A stretch of DNA of 64,000 nucleotides from positions 682,001 to 746,000 of the forward strand of contig NZ_VDEZ01000002.1 in assembly GCF_017922435.1 (NCBI RefSeq), read 5' to 3'. Shown here in pieces: positions 8,723-18,200 of the stretch. Each line of letters starts with the position of its first letter. Position 1 is the first letter of the stretch. The position numbers were made by a program, and so were the translations under genes. Under the pieces are notes generated by a model. It saw only the letters and a list, made by a program, of their open reading frames with translations, had not been told where the DNA came from and made no database searches. Source of the stretch: Thalassospira sp. ER-Se-21-Dark (GTDB lineage: Bacteria; Pseudomonadota; Alphaproteobacteria; Rhodospirillales; Thalassospiraceae).

Positions 8723-9216
8723 CCACAGCATTTCTTGAATTTTTTGCCGGAACCACATGGGCAGGGATCATTTCGACCGACTTTGACAGGTGACGCGTTG
8801 ATTCGGCTCACGCCCGGGAATATCCCGTCAACATAGAACCACTTGCCGTCACGGCGTTCGAAATTGGATCGCTCGTGCAGTTGGTGTGGTTTTCCGTTCT
8901 CATCAAAATGGGCAACGAATTCAACAATCCCGGTTTGATCAAGAATACCGCCAGCAACGCATTCAATGATGTCCAAGCCAGTCCAACGCGTTGTGTCCTG
9001 CACAATACTTTCTGCATCAAAGCCGGAACGATTTTCCTCTGCCAGCGTTGATAATAGGTAGTCCCCATTGCGCAGCACGAAGGCAGAGTAGCGTGATTGC
9101 ATCAATTTTTCGGCCGTTTCGGCACTTGCCGTCCCGGAATGATACTTCCCACAGCAGACGCCGTAATCTTTCAGGCTGCCACAGGGGCATAAAGTGTCTG
9201 CTGGCAAGGCTGGCAT
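8719..9216 (-). CDS. ychJ: YchJ-like SEC-C motif protein (UPF0225)
   Basis: Family protein of uncertain function, 165 residues. It has an N-terminal zinc-binding motif [17 protein letters not shown] (residues 10-26), the central YchJ/NTF2-like domain with [20 protein letters not shown], and a C-terminal SEC-C zinc motif [17 protein letters not shown], the same type that lets SecA bind SecB and ribosomes. Both metal sites are intact. It is transcribed alone towards the NUDIX gene. Confidence 0.85.
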   Translation of the reverse strand: MPALPADTLCPCGSLKDYGVCCGKYHSGTASAETAEKLMQSRYSAFVLRNGDYLLSTLAEENRSGFDAESIVQDTTRWTGLDIIECVAGGILDQTGIVEFVAHFDENGKPHQLHERSNFERRDGKWFYVDGIFPGVSRINASPVKVGRNDPCPCGSGKKFKKCCG

Positions 9217-9460
9217 GATGAACTCCGGTCAAATGGCATTTTGAAGTCACCATACAGCAGGGGCCACTGGCACGCCACTTTGCCAAGCCCCGGAATTTCG
9301 CCTTGAACCTTCACACATGCACAAATTGCCTTTGTTTCGCCGTATATCGATCCTAGCGTGAAGGATCGGCATTTTACTTACCCGACTGTTTTTGTCGGTT
9401 ATAATTGCTAGGATGCTGATATTGAGTGATTAATATAACTGAAACACTGGTCAGAAGTTC

Positions 9461-9490
9461 TTGACGAATTTGGTCGGGTTTAGATATATT
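9461..9490 (+). promoter_or_regulatory. Predicted sigma-70-type promoter for rpoH
   Basis: TTGACG (9461-9466) and TATATT (9485-9490) are separated by 18 bp. Transcription would start near 9497, leaving a leader of about 300 nt before the rpoH ATG. Confidence 0.55.
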
Positions 9491-9590
9491 AATAAATGCG
9501 GGTGGGGGCCCATAGGCACCGCCGGATCAACGTCCGGCCAATTGGCGGACATGTAAATTGTCGATTTGCTTCGAGTAAGGATGAGACACG

Positions 9591-9632
9591 ATGAATGAAC
9601 TTCTTATTTGCGTCTACTGTCCTCTTCCATAG
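9591..9632 (+). CDS. Possible rpoH leader peptide (13 aa)
   Basis: A small frame reads MNELLICVYCPLP and stops at TAG. It starts with ATG and has an AAGGATGAG purine-rich stretch about 10 bases upstream. It lies inside the predicted rpoH leader, 18 bases before the 9-bp-stem hairpin at 9651-9690, the layout expected of a regulatory leader peptide. Such short frames also arise by chance, so this is only a candidate. Confidence 0.22.
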   Translation: MNELLICVYCPLP

Positions 9633-9650
9633 GTGACCTTGGAATGAGTT

Positions 9651-9690
9651 ACGACCGGACCACGCTTCTTTTCTGACAAAATCCGGTCGT
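9651..9690 (+). promoter_or_regulatory. Stem-loop in the rpoH leader
   Basis: ACGACCGGA (9651-9659) pairs perfectly with TCCGGTCGT (9682-9690) around a 22-base loop. There is no T-run, so it is not a classical terminator. The palindrome GTGAATTAATTCAC (9695-9708) follows directly. Confidence 0.5.
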
Positions 9691-9797
9691 CCACGTGAAT
9701 TAATTCACAACCGATAGTGTTTGCACGTCATCTAGCTTCTGACGGCCTCCGTACTAAGAATAGATGCCGACTTGTAAACCTCTCAGGAGGACGTAGA

Positions 9798-10667
9798 ATG
9801 AGCGCCATTAAATTACCTGCTGTTTCCCAGGAAGAGGGTTTCTCGGGCTATCTCCGTGAAGTCTGGAAATTCCCGATGCTTACGGCGGACGAAGAATACA
9901 TGCTGGCCCACCGTTATCAGGACCATGATGACACCGAGGCCGCCCACAAACTTGTTACCAGTCACTTGCGTCTTGTCGCCAAGATCGCGTTTGGTTATCG
10001 CGGCTATGGCCTGCCGATGGCAGACCTCGTTGCAGAGGGCAATACAGGCCTGATGCGCGCCGTGCAGAAGTTCGATCCGGAACGTGGTTTCCGCCTGTCG
10101 ACCTATGCGATGTGGTGGATCCGTGCTGCGGTGACTGAATACATCCTGCAAAGCTGGTCTATGGTCAAACTCGGCACCATGGCAGCGCAAAAGAAACTGT
10201 TCTTCAGCCTGCGTAAAGCCAAGCGTCAGCTTAACATTTATGACAATGGTGAACTTTCGCCAGAGGAAGCTGATCAGGTTGCCGAAAAACTTGGTGTGAC
10301 CGGCCGTGAAGCGCTTGAAATGAACCGCCGTCTTGCGGCGCGCGATTTCTCGCTTAACACGCCGATGCCGAAAGACGAGGGGATGGAATATCTCGATACG
10401 CTGTCGTCTGACGCACCGAGCCCGGAAGCACTGGTGGCTGATGCCGAAGAACGTGTTCTTCATAACGGCATGCTGAAAAACGCACTTGGCGAATTGCCTG
10501 AACGTGAACAGGAAATCATCAAGGCCCGCTTCCTCAGCGATGATCCGATCACGCTTGAAAAACTTGGTGAACGTTTTGGCGTCAGCCGTGAACGCGTCCG
10601 TCAGCTTGAAGCACGCGCCTTCAAGAAAATTCAGGAAAGCGTCCTGACGCAGCATTCAGCAGCGTAA
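9798..10667 (+). CDS. rpoH: RNA polymerase heat-shock sigma factor (sigma-32)
   Basis: Directs RNA polymerase to heat-shock promoters. The 289 residues show sigma region 2 (LRLVAKIAFGYRGYGLPMADL; EGNTGLMRAVQKFDPERGFR; LSTYAMWWIRAAVTEYIL), the RpoH-specific box QKKLFFSLRKAKR, and region 4 with a helix-turn-helix (TLEKLGERFGVSRERVRQLE). The ATG at 9798 has an ideal AGGAGG 7 bases upstream; an upstream in-frame start at 9717 would add 27 residues without family similarity. A long structured leader precedes it and a strong terminator follows. Other rpoH paralogues, common in Alphaproteobacteria, may lie elsewhere. Confidence 0.95.
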   Translation: MSAIKLPAVSQEEGFSGYLREVWKFPMLTADEEYMLAHRYQDHDDTEAAHKLVTSHLRLVAKIAFGYRGYGLPMADLVAEGNTGLMRAVQKFDPERGFRLSTYAMWWIRAAVTEYILQSWSMVKLGTMAAQKKLFFSLRKAKRQLNIYDNGELSPEEADQVAEKLGVTGREALEMNRRLAARDFSLNTPMPKDEGMEYLDTLSSDAPSPEALVADAEERVLHNGMLKNALGELPEREQEIIKARFLSDDPITLEKLGERFGVSRERVRQLEARAFKKIQESVLTQHSAA

Positions 10668-10689
10668 CAAAGCTTAAATAGACCAAATC

Positions 10690-10724
10690 AAAAGGCGGCA
10701 TCCTAGTGGGTGCCGCCTTTTTCT
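10690..10724 (+). terminator. Rho-independent terminator after rpoH
   Basis: AAAGGCGGCA and TGCCGCCTTT form a 10-bp stem with a 10-base loop and a following T-run. Confidence 0.9.
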
Positions 10725-10757
10725 CATTCCATTCGTCTTGCTCTGCTTGTCAGCGGG

Positions 10758-11210
10758 TCATCCGGATGAGAGCACATCACGTGATTTTGCAATAACTTCG
10801 ATGGTCTTGTTCCAAAGTGCGTATTTGGCCACTTCCTTGACGCTGACCCACTTGGCATCAGCCGCATCACCGCCAAGCGTGATATCGGGATTAAGCGCCA
10901 CCGCGACAAAATCAATCAACGTGTAGTGATATTCGACCTTGTCATCGTCATTGGTAGAAATCATGTCCACCGCATCGACCAGGATCGGGCTTGAGATTTT
11001 AACGCCGGTTTCTTCCAGCACTTCGCGGCAAACAGCATCGCGCACCGTTTCGCCCAGTTCCTGCGCGCCGCCCGGAAGGCTCCATGTGCCGGCATGTGGT
11101 TCCTTGCCACGCTGGATCAAAAGAACATGGTCCTTGTGCCAGACAACGGCACCAACACCGACAAGAGGACGCGGCAGAAAGGTTCGCTGATCAAGTTCAG
11201 TAATCGTCAT
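10758..11210 (-). CDS. NUDIX hydrolase, ADP-ribose pyrophosphatase-like
   Basis: About 150 residues. The N-terminus RPLVGVGAVVWHKDHVLLIQRGKEP and the Nudix box GGAQELGETVRDAVCREV-LEETG fit the ADP-ribose pyrophosphatase / MutT-like group; the substrate cannot be told from sequence alone. The ATG at 11210 is chosen because it gives MTITELDQ before the conserved domain. A longer frame from 11249 would overlap the upstream acidic protein more deeply. As drawn, the gene overlaps the end of the upstream gene by 14 bp, implying translational coupling. Confidence 0.8.
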   Translation of the reverse strand: MTITELDQRTFLPRPLVGVGAVVWHKDHVLLIQRGKEPHAGTWSLPGGAQELGETVRDAVCREVLEETGVKISSPILVDAVDMISTNDDDKVEYHYTLIDFVAVALNPDITLGGDAADAKWVSVKEVAKYALWNKTIEVIAKSRDVLSSG

Positions 11211-11466
11211 CGTCTTCTTCCAAATCATCGTCCGGGTCAGGGACCTCATGCACGACCTTGCCGGTCAGTTCTCGGGCCCGAATACCGGGTGTGCCAAGAA
11301 ACTGTTCTTCGGATTCCGGATGGAGTGACATCACAAAATCTTTCGATGGCGCGTCACCGATGGCGAACTGCCGCGCGGCGTCGTAATCAGGAGCACGTAC
11401 CTTGGCCGTCTTTATCCCGACCGAACCGTCATCATCGTAAATATATTCAACAATCCAGACCTGCAA
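11197..11466 (-). CDS. Small hypothetical protein with acidic tail
   Basis: 89 residues with no family I recognise. It starts MQVWIVEYIYDDDGSVGIKT, an amphipathic beta-type start, and ends in an acidic tail DPDDDLEEDDDDY. No signal peptide or membrane helix is visible. It overlaps the start of the NUDIX gene by 14 bp on the same strand, so the two are probably one transcription unit. The middle (YDAARQFAIGD) resembles small single-domain proteins that sit next to metabolic genes, but no role can be assigned. Confidence 0.6.
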   Translation of the reverse strand: MQVWIVEYIYDDDGSVGIKTAKVRAPDYDAARQFAIGDAPSKDFVMSLHPESEEQFLGTPGIRARELTGKVVHEVPDPDDDLEEDDDDY

Positions 11467-11667
11467 AACGTCTCCACAACAATTCTGATCTGCAAATTAC
11501 GGTTTGTTGGTTGCACCGCAAACTTGAATACTGCTATCACTTTAATAAGCGGGAATAACCCGGCTTTAAGTCCCAGCTTTGCCATATTCTCACGTACAAT
11601 GACCAAAAGCCAAAGACTAATCTCAAGTTTCGGCTTTTGACATTTGGCTCTTCTGCACAGGTGCTCA

Positions 11668-12540
11668 ATGAACGCCAAGCGCGACGACAACGATGATCCG
11701 GAAAACAAAGGTTCGGAGCACGTCCTCCCAAGCCCAGGTATGTTTGCCCGGATAAGAGCCTATTTCCTTACTGGTGTGCTGGTCAGCGCGCCTCTTGCGA
11801 TTACCTTCGGGCTTGCCTGGTGGTTTATCGAATTCGTCGACAGCAAAGTCATCCCGCTGATCCCGGCGCATTACAATCCGGAATCCTATCTTCCTGTCGG
11901 TTATCAGGAATACGGGATCCCCGGATTTGGCCTGTTGGTTATTATCGTTTTCATCACCGTGGTTGGCTGGTTCACGACCAACTTTGCCGGTCGGGCGTTA
12001 ATTAAGCTTTACGAACGGATTCTTGGCCGTATTCCGGCGGTACGGAGCATTTATGGTGCCGTTAAGCAGATCCTCGAAACGGTTTTGGCCAACCAGTCGA
12101 ATGCTTTTCGCCAAGCGGTTCTTCTGGAATATCCGCGCCGCGGGATGTGGGCGATTGGCTTTATCACTGGCGAGACCACAGGTGAGGTGCAAAACCTGAC
12201 CGAAGACAAGGTCATCAACATCTTCCTGCCGACCACGCCAAACCCGACATCGGGCTTTTTGCTGTTCGTTCCGCGCCGGGATGTCGTCATTCTTGATATG
12301 ACGGTCGAAGAGGCCATTAAAATGGTGATGTCAGGCGGTATCGTAACCCCGCCGGATCGTCGCCCGGCCGAACAACGCAATCATCCGCAGGTCGCTGCCA
12401 AAACCTACGAGGATGTCGATACGTTGCGTGAAAAGGAAAACGTTCCGATTCTGGTATCGCGCGACATTCCGGCACGGATGGAAACATCCAAAACGTCTGA
12501 GCCGAAATCCAAAGATGGCAAAACGCCCGAAGACGCGTGA
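11668..12540 (+). CDS. DUF502 family inner-membrane protein
   Basis: COG2928/DUF502 protein of unknown biochemical role, 290 residues. There are two membrane helices, one near residues 28-50 (YFLTGVLVSAPLAITFGLAW) and one near 85-105 (GFGLLVIIVFITVVGWF). The family core follows: IPAVRSIYGAVKQILETV, RGMWAIGFITGE, and FLPTTPNPTSGFLLFVPR. The C-terminus is charged and probably disordered. The ATG at 11668 follows AGGTG; an in-frame TTG at 11644 lacks a binding site. It is convergent with recG and shares a bidirectional terminator with it. Confidence 0.85.
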   Translation: MNAKRDDNDDPENKGSEHVLPSPGMFARIRAYFLTGVLVSAPLAITFGLAWWFIEFVDSKVIPLIPAHYNPESYLPVGYQEYGIPGFGLLVIIVFITVVGWFTTNFAGRALIKLYERILGRIPAVRSIYGAVKQILETVLANQSNAFRQAVLLEYPRRGMWAIGFITGETTGEVQNLTEDKVINIFLPTTPNPTSGFLLFVPRRDVVILDMTVEEAIKMVMSGGIVTPPDRRPAEQRNHPQVAAKTYEDVDTLREKENVPILVSRDIPARMETSKTSEPKSKDGKTPEDA

Positions 12541-12567
12541 TAACATTGCCTCTAATGGCTTGAAATT

Positions 12568-12603
12568 TAAAAGGGCGCATCCAACCGGTGCGCCCTTTGT
12601 TCT
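12568..12603. terminator. Bidirectional terminator between DUF502 gene and recG
   Basis: AAAGGGCGCA (12570-12579) pairs with TGCGCCCTTT (12589-12598). A T-rich tail follows on the plus strand and A-rich sequence precedes it, so it can serve both convergent genes. Confidence 0.8.
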
Positions 12604-12606
12604 TTG

Positions 12607-14694
12607 TTATCCTGATCGGAAATATCGAACCGCTTCGTCGCGTTCAAACAGATACAACAACAGACGCAATGCATCGCCGCGCGCCTTCTGCAGGTCGGGG
12701 TCGCGTTCGACGATCAGGCGTGCATCATCGCGCGCAATCGCCAGCAAATCACCATGTAGCTCAAGATTGGCCAGCCGGTATTCCTGAAGGCCGCTTTGAC
12801 GGGTGCCAAGAACTTCGCCAGCGCCGCGGAGTTTCAGGTCTTCTTCGGCGATGATGAACCCGTCCTCGGTTTCACGCATGATTTTGAGTCGCGACTTGGA
12901 AACCTGTCCAAGCGGGCTACCATACAGCAACAAACAGGTCGATGCCGCATCCCCACGGCCAATTCGCCCGCGAAGCTGATGAAGCTGGGCAAGGCCAAAG
13001 CGTTCGGCATGTTCAATCACCATGATCGTTGCTTCGGGCACGTTGACTCCGACCTCGATCACAGTGGTTGCGACAAGGATGGACGTATCGCCATGGGCGA
13101 ACTTTTCCATCACTTCGTCCTTTTCCTTGCCCTTCATCTTGCCATGAACAAGGCCAACACGATCCCGACCAAATAGCTCTGCCAGCACCCGGTACCGTTC
13201 ATCGGCGGCTTGCAGGTCAAGAACCACGGAATCCTCGACCAATGGACAGACCCAATAAATCTTGGTTCCGCTGCGCATCGCACGCCCGATGCCGGAAATG
13301 ACATCATCTACCTTGTCGATCGGCAAAACGCGGGTGTCGACCGGTTTGCGCCCCGGCGGCTTTTCATCAAGCCGCGAAACTTCCATATCGCCAAAGGCCG
13401 TCAGGGTCAGCGTGCGTGGAATAGGTGTCGCTGTCATGACCAACACATCAACCGCCTGGCCTTTGCCAGCCAGCATAAGGCGTTGGTGCACGCCAAAGCG
13501 ATGCTGTTCATCGACAACCGCAAAGGCAAGATCGTGGAACATCACGTCATCCTGAAACAAGGCGTGCGTTCCGACCGCAATCTGGACTTCGCCATTGGCA
13601 AAGCCTTCAAGCGCGGTTTTTCGTGACTTGCCCTTATCGCGCCCGGTCAGGATGGCGCATTTGATGCCGATTTTCTCCAGAAGCGGCGAAATCGTTTCAA
13701 AATGCTGGCGCGCCAGAATCTCGGTTGGTGCCATCAGGGCGGCCTGACGTCCGCATTCAACCGCATTAAGCATCGCCATCAAGGCGACCACAGTCTTGCC
13801 CGATCCCACGTCCCCTTGCAACAAACGCAGCATGCGGCCTTCGCTTGCCATATCGTCATAGATGTCACCAAGCGCGCGTTGCTGCGCACCGGTCATGGCA
13901 AAGGGCAGGTGGTCACCGAGTTCTGCACGCAGGCGACCATCCCCCTTGGTCACACGACCGCCAAGCTTGCGCATCTTTGCTCGGATCAATGTCAGGGCCA
14001 GTTGATTGGCCAGCAACTCATCATAGGCAAGCCGTTTGCGGGCGGGATGATCGGGTGACAGGTCAGTTTCATCTTGCGGATTGTGTATTGTGTAAAGGGC
14101 CGCTTTCAAATCGGGCCATTTATGGCGCGCTATCAGTGCCGGGTCATGCCATTCTGGTAAATCGGGAAGCGTTTCAAGTGCACCGCGCACAGCCTTGGTC
14201 AGCGTCTTGCCCGTAACCCCGGCCGACATCGGATAGATCGGCTCGACCGTCTGGATTTCAGCACGTTCTGCCTCTGTACCAATCCGGTCGGGATGGGTGA
14301 TCTGATATTCCCCGCGATAATGATCAATCTTACCCGAAACAATTCGCTTCTCACCAACCGGCAAAACGTCGTTGAGGTATTTGGCCCGCGCGTTAAAAAA
14401 CGCCAAAACAAGCGTACCGCTTTGCGTTTTGCAGATCACCCGATAGGGGCGACGACGATTGGGCGCGGGCTCGTGGCGTTCGACCCAGACATCCATGGTG
14501 ACGACCGACCCGTCAATGGTGTCGGAAAGGTCGGGCGAAAACCGGCGATCAATAATGCCCGATGGCAAATGCCAAAGCAGATCTGCGACATGTTCCCCGC
14601 CAATCAGGCGCGCTACCAACGGCTTTAAGCGCGGACCGATACCGGCCAGCGTGTCAATTTCAGCAAAAAGCGGGAACAGAATTTCCGGGCGCAT
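12607..14694 (-). CDS. recG: ATP-dependent DNA helicase RecG
   Basis: Branch-migrating superfamily 2 helicase that remodels stalled forks and recombination intermediates; 695 residues from the chosen start. The N-terminal wedge/OB domain contains LWHLPSGIIDRRF. The helicase motifs are LLQGDVGSGKTVVALMAM (Walker A), VVDEQHRFGVHQR (DEQH box), TATPIPRTL, and QLRGRIGRGD (motif VI). The ATG at 14694 gives MRPEILFPLFAEIDTL; the longer frame to 14766 adds 24 unconserved residues. It is divergent from sdhE. Confidence 0.95.
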   Translation of the reverse strand: MRPEILFPLFAEIDTLAGIGPRLKPLVARLIGGEHVADLLWHLPSGIIDRRFSPDLSDTIDGSVVTMDVWVERHEPAPNRRRPYRVICKTQSGTLVLAFFNARAKYLNDVLPVGEKRIVSGKIDHYRGEYQITHPDRIGTEAERAEIQTVEPIYPMSAGVTGKTLTKAVRGALETLPDLPEWHDPALIARHKWPDLKAALYTIHNPQDETDLSPDHPARKRLAYDELLANQLALTLIRAKMRKLGGRVTKGDGRLRAELGDHLPFAMTGAQQRALGDIYDDMASEGRMLRLLQGDVGSGKTVVALMAMLNAVECGRQAALMAPTEILARQHFETISPLLEKIGIKCAILTGRDKGKSRKTALEGFANGEVQIAVGTHALFQDDVMFHDLAFAVVDEQHRFGVHQRLMLAGKGQAVDVLVMTATPIPRTLTLTAFGDMEVSRLDEKPPGRKPVDTRVLPIDKVDDVISGIGRAMRSGTKIYWVCPLVEDSVVLDLQAADERYRVLAELFGRDRVGLVHGKMKGKEKDEVMEKFAHGDTSILVATTVIEVGVNVPEATIMVIEHAERFGLAQLHQLRGRIGRGDAASTCLLLYGSPLGQVSKSRLKIMRETEDGFIIAEEDLKLRGAGEVLGTRQSGLQEYRLANLELHGDLLAIARDDARLIVERDPDLQKARGDALRLLLYLFERDEAVRYFRSG

Positions 14695-14920
14695 GTCGGT
14701 TTTCGTTGAAACTTTCGATGAGAACGTTAATAGAACAATTGTGTTTATGGCACGGGTATACAACAAAACTATCCCGCCACAACCATCAAGTCATCATTTG
14801 ATACAAAATGACCCGATCACGGCATGGACCCGTAGGAGATTTTGCCGTACAAACCATGCCACAGAACAGGCTGCAGTGGCCTCCCGCAAGGCGCTGCACA
14901 GGAAGTCAGGAGATCGAAGA

Positions 14921-15193
14921 ATGACCGACACCGTATCGGACCTTGAAATGCGCCGTAGAAAGCTGCTGTTCCGTGGGAGCCATCGTGGCACCAAGGAGAA
15001 CGATATCCTGATGGGGCGTTTCATGGACAGGCATCTGGCGACCCTGACGGCAGAACAACTTGATAGATTTGAAATCCTGATCAACGAAGTACCGGATGCC
15101 GATTTCTTCAAATGGGCAACCGGCAAGGAAGCGGCACCTGCACAGTATGACACGGATGTCCTGCGCATGATCCGGGACCTGAGCAACGCCTGA
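14921..15193 (+). CDS. sdhE: FAD assembly factor SdhE (succinate dehydrogenase flavinylation)
   Basis: Small cytoplasmic factor that promotes covalent FAD attachment to SdhA; 90 residues, as expected. The signature RGSHRGTKENDILMGRF contains the RGxxE-type flavinylation motif in its alphaproteobacterial form (RGTKEND). The ATG at 14921 has AGGAG 8 bases upstream; longer frames upstream are not conserved. mfd starts 7 bp downstream, a neighbourhood common in Alphaproteobacteria. Confidence 0.9.
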   Translation: MTDTVSDLEMRRRKLLFRGSHRGTKENDILMGRFMDRHLATLTAEQLDRFEILINEVPDADFFKWATGKEAAPAQYDTDVLRMIRDLSNA

Positions 15194-15200
15194 CAAGACA

Positions 15201-18200
15201 TTGAACAAGCTCAAAGAAATTATATCGACCAACGGTCGCAAACGGGTAGGTGGTGTGCCGGAAGGCGCAGACGCCCTGATCCTGCGTGAACTGCTTGATA
15301 GTGCGGGCAAGAACAAGACCGTTTTGCATGTGGCGCGCGATGACAAGCGCATGGCCCAACTGGCGGAGGCATTGCAATTCTTCGCCGGTGAGATCGAAGT
15401 CCTGACGCTGCCGGCGTGGGATTGCCTGCCTTATGACCGTGTTTCACCGATTTCGGAAGTCACCGCACGGCGCGTCGAAACGCTGACAACCCTTGCCGAC
15501 AGCAAGGAGTCCGCAGCTGGCAATGGCCGTATCGTCCTGACAACCGCCGCCGCGGCAATGCAGCGTGTCCCGACCGTTGAGGTCATGCGCACAGGAAAGC
15601 TGGCGTTCAAGGCTGGCAGTGAATACGACCGCGCCGAGCTGACCGCCTATTTCGAGCGCATGGGCTATAACCGCGCAGAACAGGTGATGGAACCGGGCGA
15701 CTACGCCGTCCGTGGTGATATTGTCGATATCTTTGCGCCGGGCATGAAGGAGCCGGTTCGGCTTGATTTCTTTGGCGATGAGATCGAAAGCATCCGTCGC
15801 TTTGATGTCGAAACCCAGCGCACCGTCGGCAAGGTCAAGGAAATTTCCCTGTTGCCCGTGGGCGAGGTCTATCTAGACCCGGATAGCATTTCGCGGTTCC
15901 GAAGCAGCTATCGCGAGCTGTTTGGCGCGGTGTCACAGACCGATCCACTTTATGAATCAATTTCCAACGGTCTGAAATATGGCGGGATGGAACATTGGCT
16001 GCCGCTGTTTCATGACGGGTTGGATACGATATTCGCCTATGTGCCCGAAACCATCGTCAGCCTTGATTATCAATATGGCGAGGTCATCGAAAACCGGCTT
16101 GAAATGATCGATGATTATTATCAGGCGCGCCTTAGTATCAAGGGCGGCGGGCTATCGGGTGACAACGTCTATAAACCCGTGCCGCCAGAACGGCTGTATC
16201 TTGATCAGGCAGAGTTTGACCGCATGCTGTCCGACCGTCCGGTTCTGGAATTCTCGCCTTATTACGATGATGAAAATCCGGAACGCGGTATTTACGATCT
16301 TGGTGCGCGGGCAGGGCGTGATTTTGGCGATGTGCGTGCGCGTGCGGACGTCAATCTTTATGACGAACTGCGTGATTTCATCACCACACAGCGCGGCAAG
16401 GAAAATCAGGTTGTTATCGCGGCCTATTCTGATGGGTCGCGTGATCGCATCGTGTCATTGCTGCGCGAGCATGGCGTGGGCAAAGTCGTTACCTGCGAAT
16501 GCTGGGAAGACGTTACCGACGATCTGACCTTTGAACATGTCGGCGTGGTGATCCTTGATATTGAACGCGGATTCCGGCGCAAGGGTCTTTGGTTTGTTAC
16601 CGAGCAGGATATCCTTGGCGACCGCATGAGCCGCCCGGGTGGGCGCCGTCGCAAGGCCGACAATTTCCTGCGTGAAGCGTCCGAGATTTCCGAAGGTGAT
16701 CTTGTTGTCCACCTTGAACACGGTATCGGGCGCTATCTGGGCCTGAAGACCGTGACGGCTGGCGGCGCACCGCATGATTGTCTCGAGCTTGAATACGACG
16801 GCGGCGACAAACTGTTTGTTCCGGTCGAGAATATTGAGGTCCTGTCGCGTTATGGATCGGACGAAGGTATCTCGATCCTTGATAAGCTGGGTGGTGTTGC
16901 CTGGCAGGCCCGTAAGGCCAAGCTGCGCGAACGCATCCGCGACATGGCAGGCAAGCTGATCAAGGTTGCCGCCGAACGTCATCTGCGCAAGGGCACCATG
17001 CTTCAGGCACCTGAGGGCGCCTATGACGAATTCTGCGCCGGCTTCCCGTTTGCCGAGACCGAGGATCAGGCACGCGCCATCCGCGATACCCTTGATGACC
17101 TGTCGGCTGGCAAGCCGATGGATCGTCTCGTTTGCGGCGATGTTGGGTTTGGCAAGACTGAGGTCGCCATGCGCGCGGCGTTTGCCGCGGTGATGTCGGG
17201 CAAACAGGTGGCTGTGGTTGCGCCGACGACACTTCTTTGCCGGCAGCATTACCTGAATTTCAAGGAGCGCTTTGAAGGCCTGCCAGTGCGGGTTGAACAG
17301 CTGTCGCGCCTTGTCACCGGCAAGAACGCCAAACTGGTCAAGGAGAACCTAGAAAGCGGCCATGTCGATATCGTCTGTGGCACCCATGCGCTTTTGGGTA
17401 CGGGCGTGCATTTCAAGGACCTTGGCCTTCTGATCGTCGACGAGGAACAGCATTTCGGCGTCAAACACAAGGAACGCCTCAAGGAACTGAAATCCGATGT
17501 GCATGTCCTGACCCTGACCGCGACGCCGATCCCGCGCACCTTGCAGCTGGCCCTGACCGGGGTGAAGGAACTGTCGATCATTGCCACACCGCCGGTCGAC
17601 CGTCTGGCGGTCCGGACCTATATCACGCCATATGACCCGGTTGTCGTGCGCGAGGCCATCTTGCGCGAACGCCACCGTGGCGGCCAGATTTTCTATGTTT
17701 GCCCACGGGTCAATGAGCTCGACCGGGTTGCCAAGGAACTTCAAAACCTTGTGCCGGAAATCAAGTTTGACGTGGCACACGGCCAGATGGGGGCACGTGA
17801 CCTTGAACAGGTCATGACCGATTTCACCGACCGTAAGTTTGATCTGTTGCTCGCGACCAACATTATTGAGTCGGGCATTGATGTTCCAAACGCCAACACG
17901 ATGATCATTCACCGATCTGATATGTTCGGCTTGGCGCAGCTTTATCAGTTGCGTGGCCGTATTGGTCGTTCCAAACAGCGTGCCTATGCCTATCTGACCT
18001 TGCCAAATAGCAAGAAACTTACCGCAACAGCACTCAAGCGACTGGAAGTCATGCAGACCCTTGATAGTCTTGGTGCCGGGTTCAATCTGGCGAGCCACGA
18101 TCTTGACATTCGCGGGGCAGGGAACCTGCTTGGCGAAGAACAATCCGGCCATATCAAGGAAGTCGGGATCGAGCTTTATCAGCAGATGATCGAAGAAGCC

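Larger units (their letters stand above)
9217..9797. promoter_or_regulatory. Divergent ychJ / rpoH control region and long rpoH leader
   Basis: This 581-bp gap has no long gene but is rich in signals. It carries an inverted repeat CGATCCT-N7-AGGATCG at 9348-9368, a short hairpin CCGAC-N7-GTCGG at 9382-9398 and a sigma-70-type promoter at 9461-9490. It also has a possible 13-codon leader peptide at 9591-9632, a 9-bp-stem hairpin at 9651-9690 and a perfect palindrome GTGAATTAATTCAC at 9695-9708. A CCTCC at 9746-9750 could pair with the GGAGG ribosome binding site of rpoH (9786-9790). The predicted leader is about 300 nt, long for a sigma factor gene. Confidence 0.5.
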
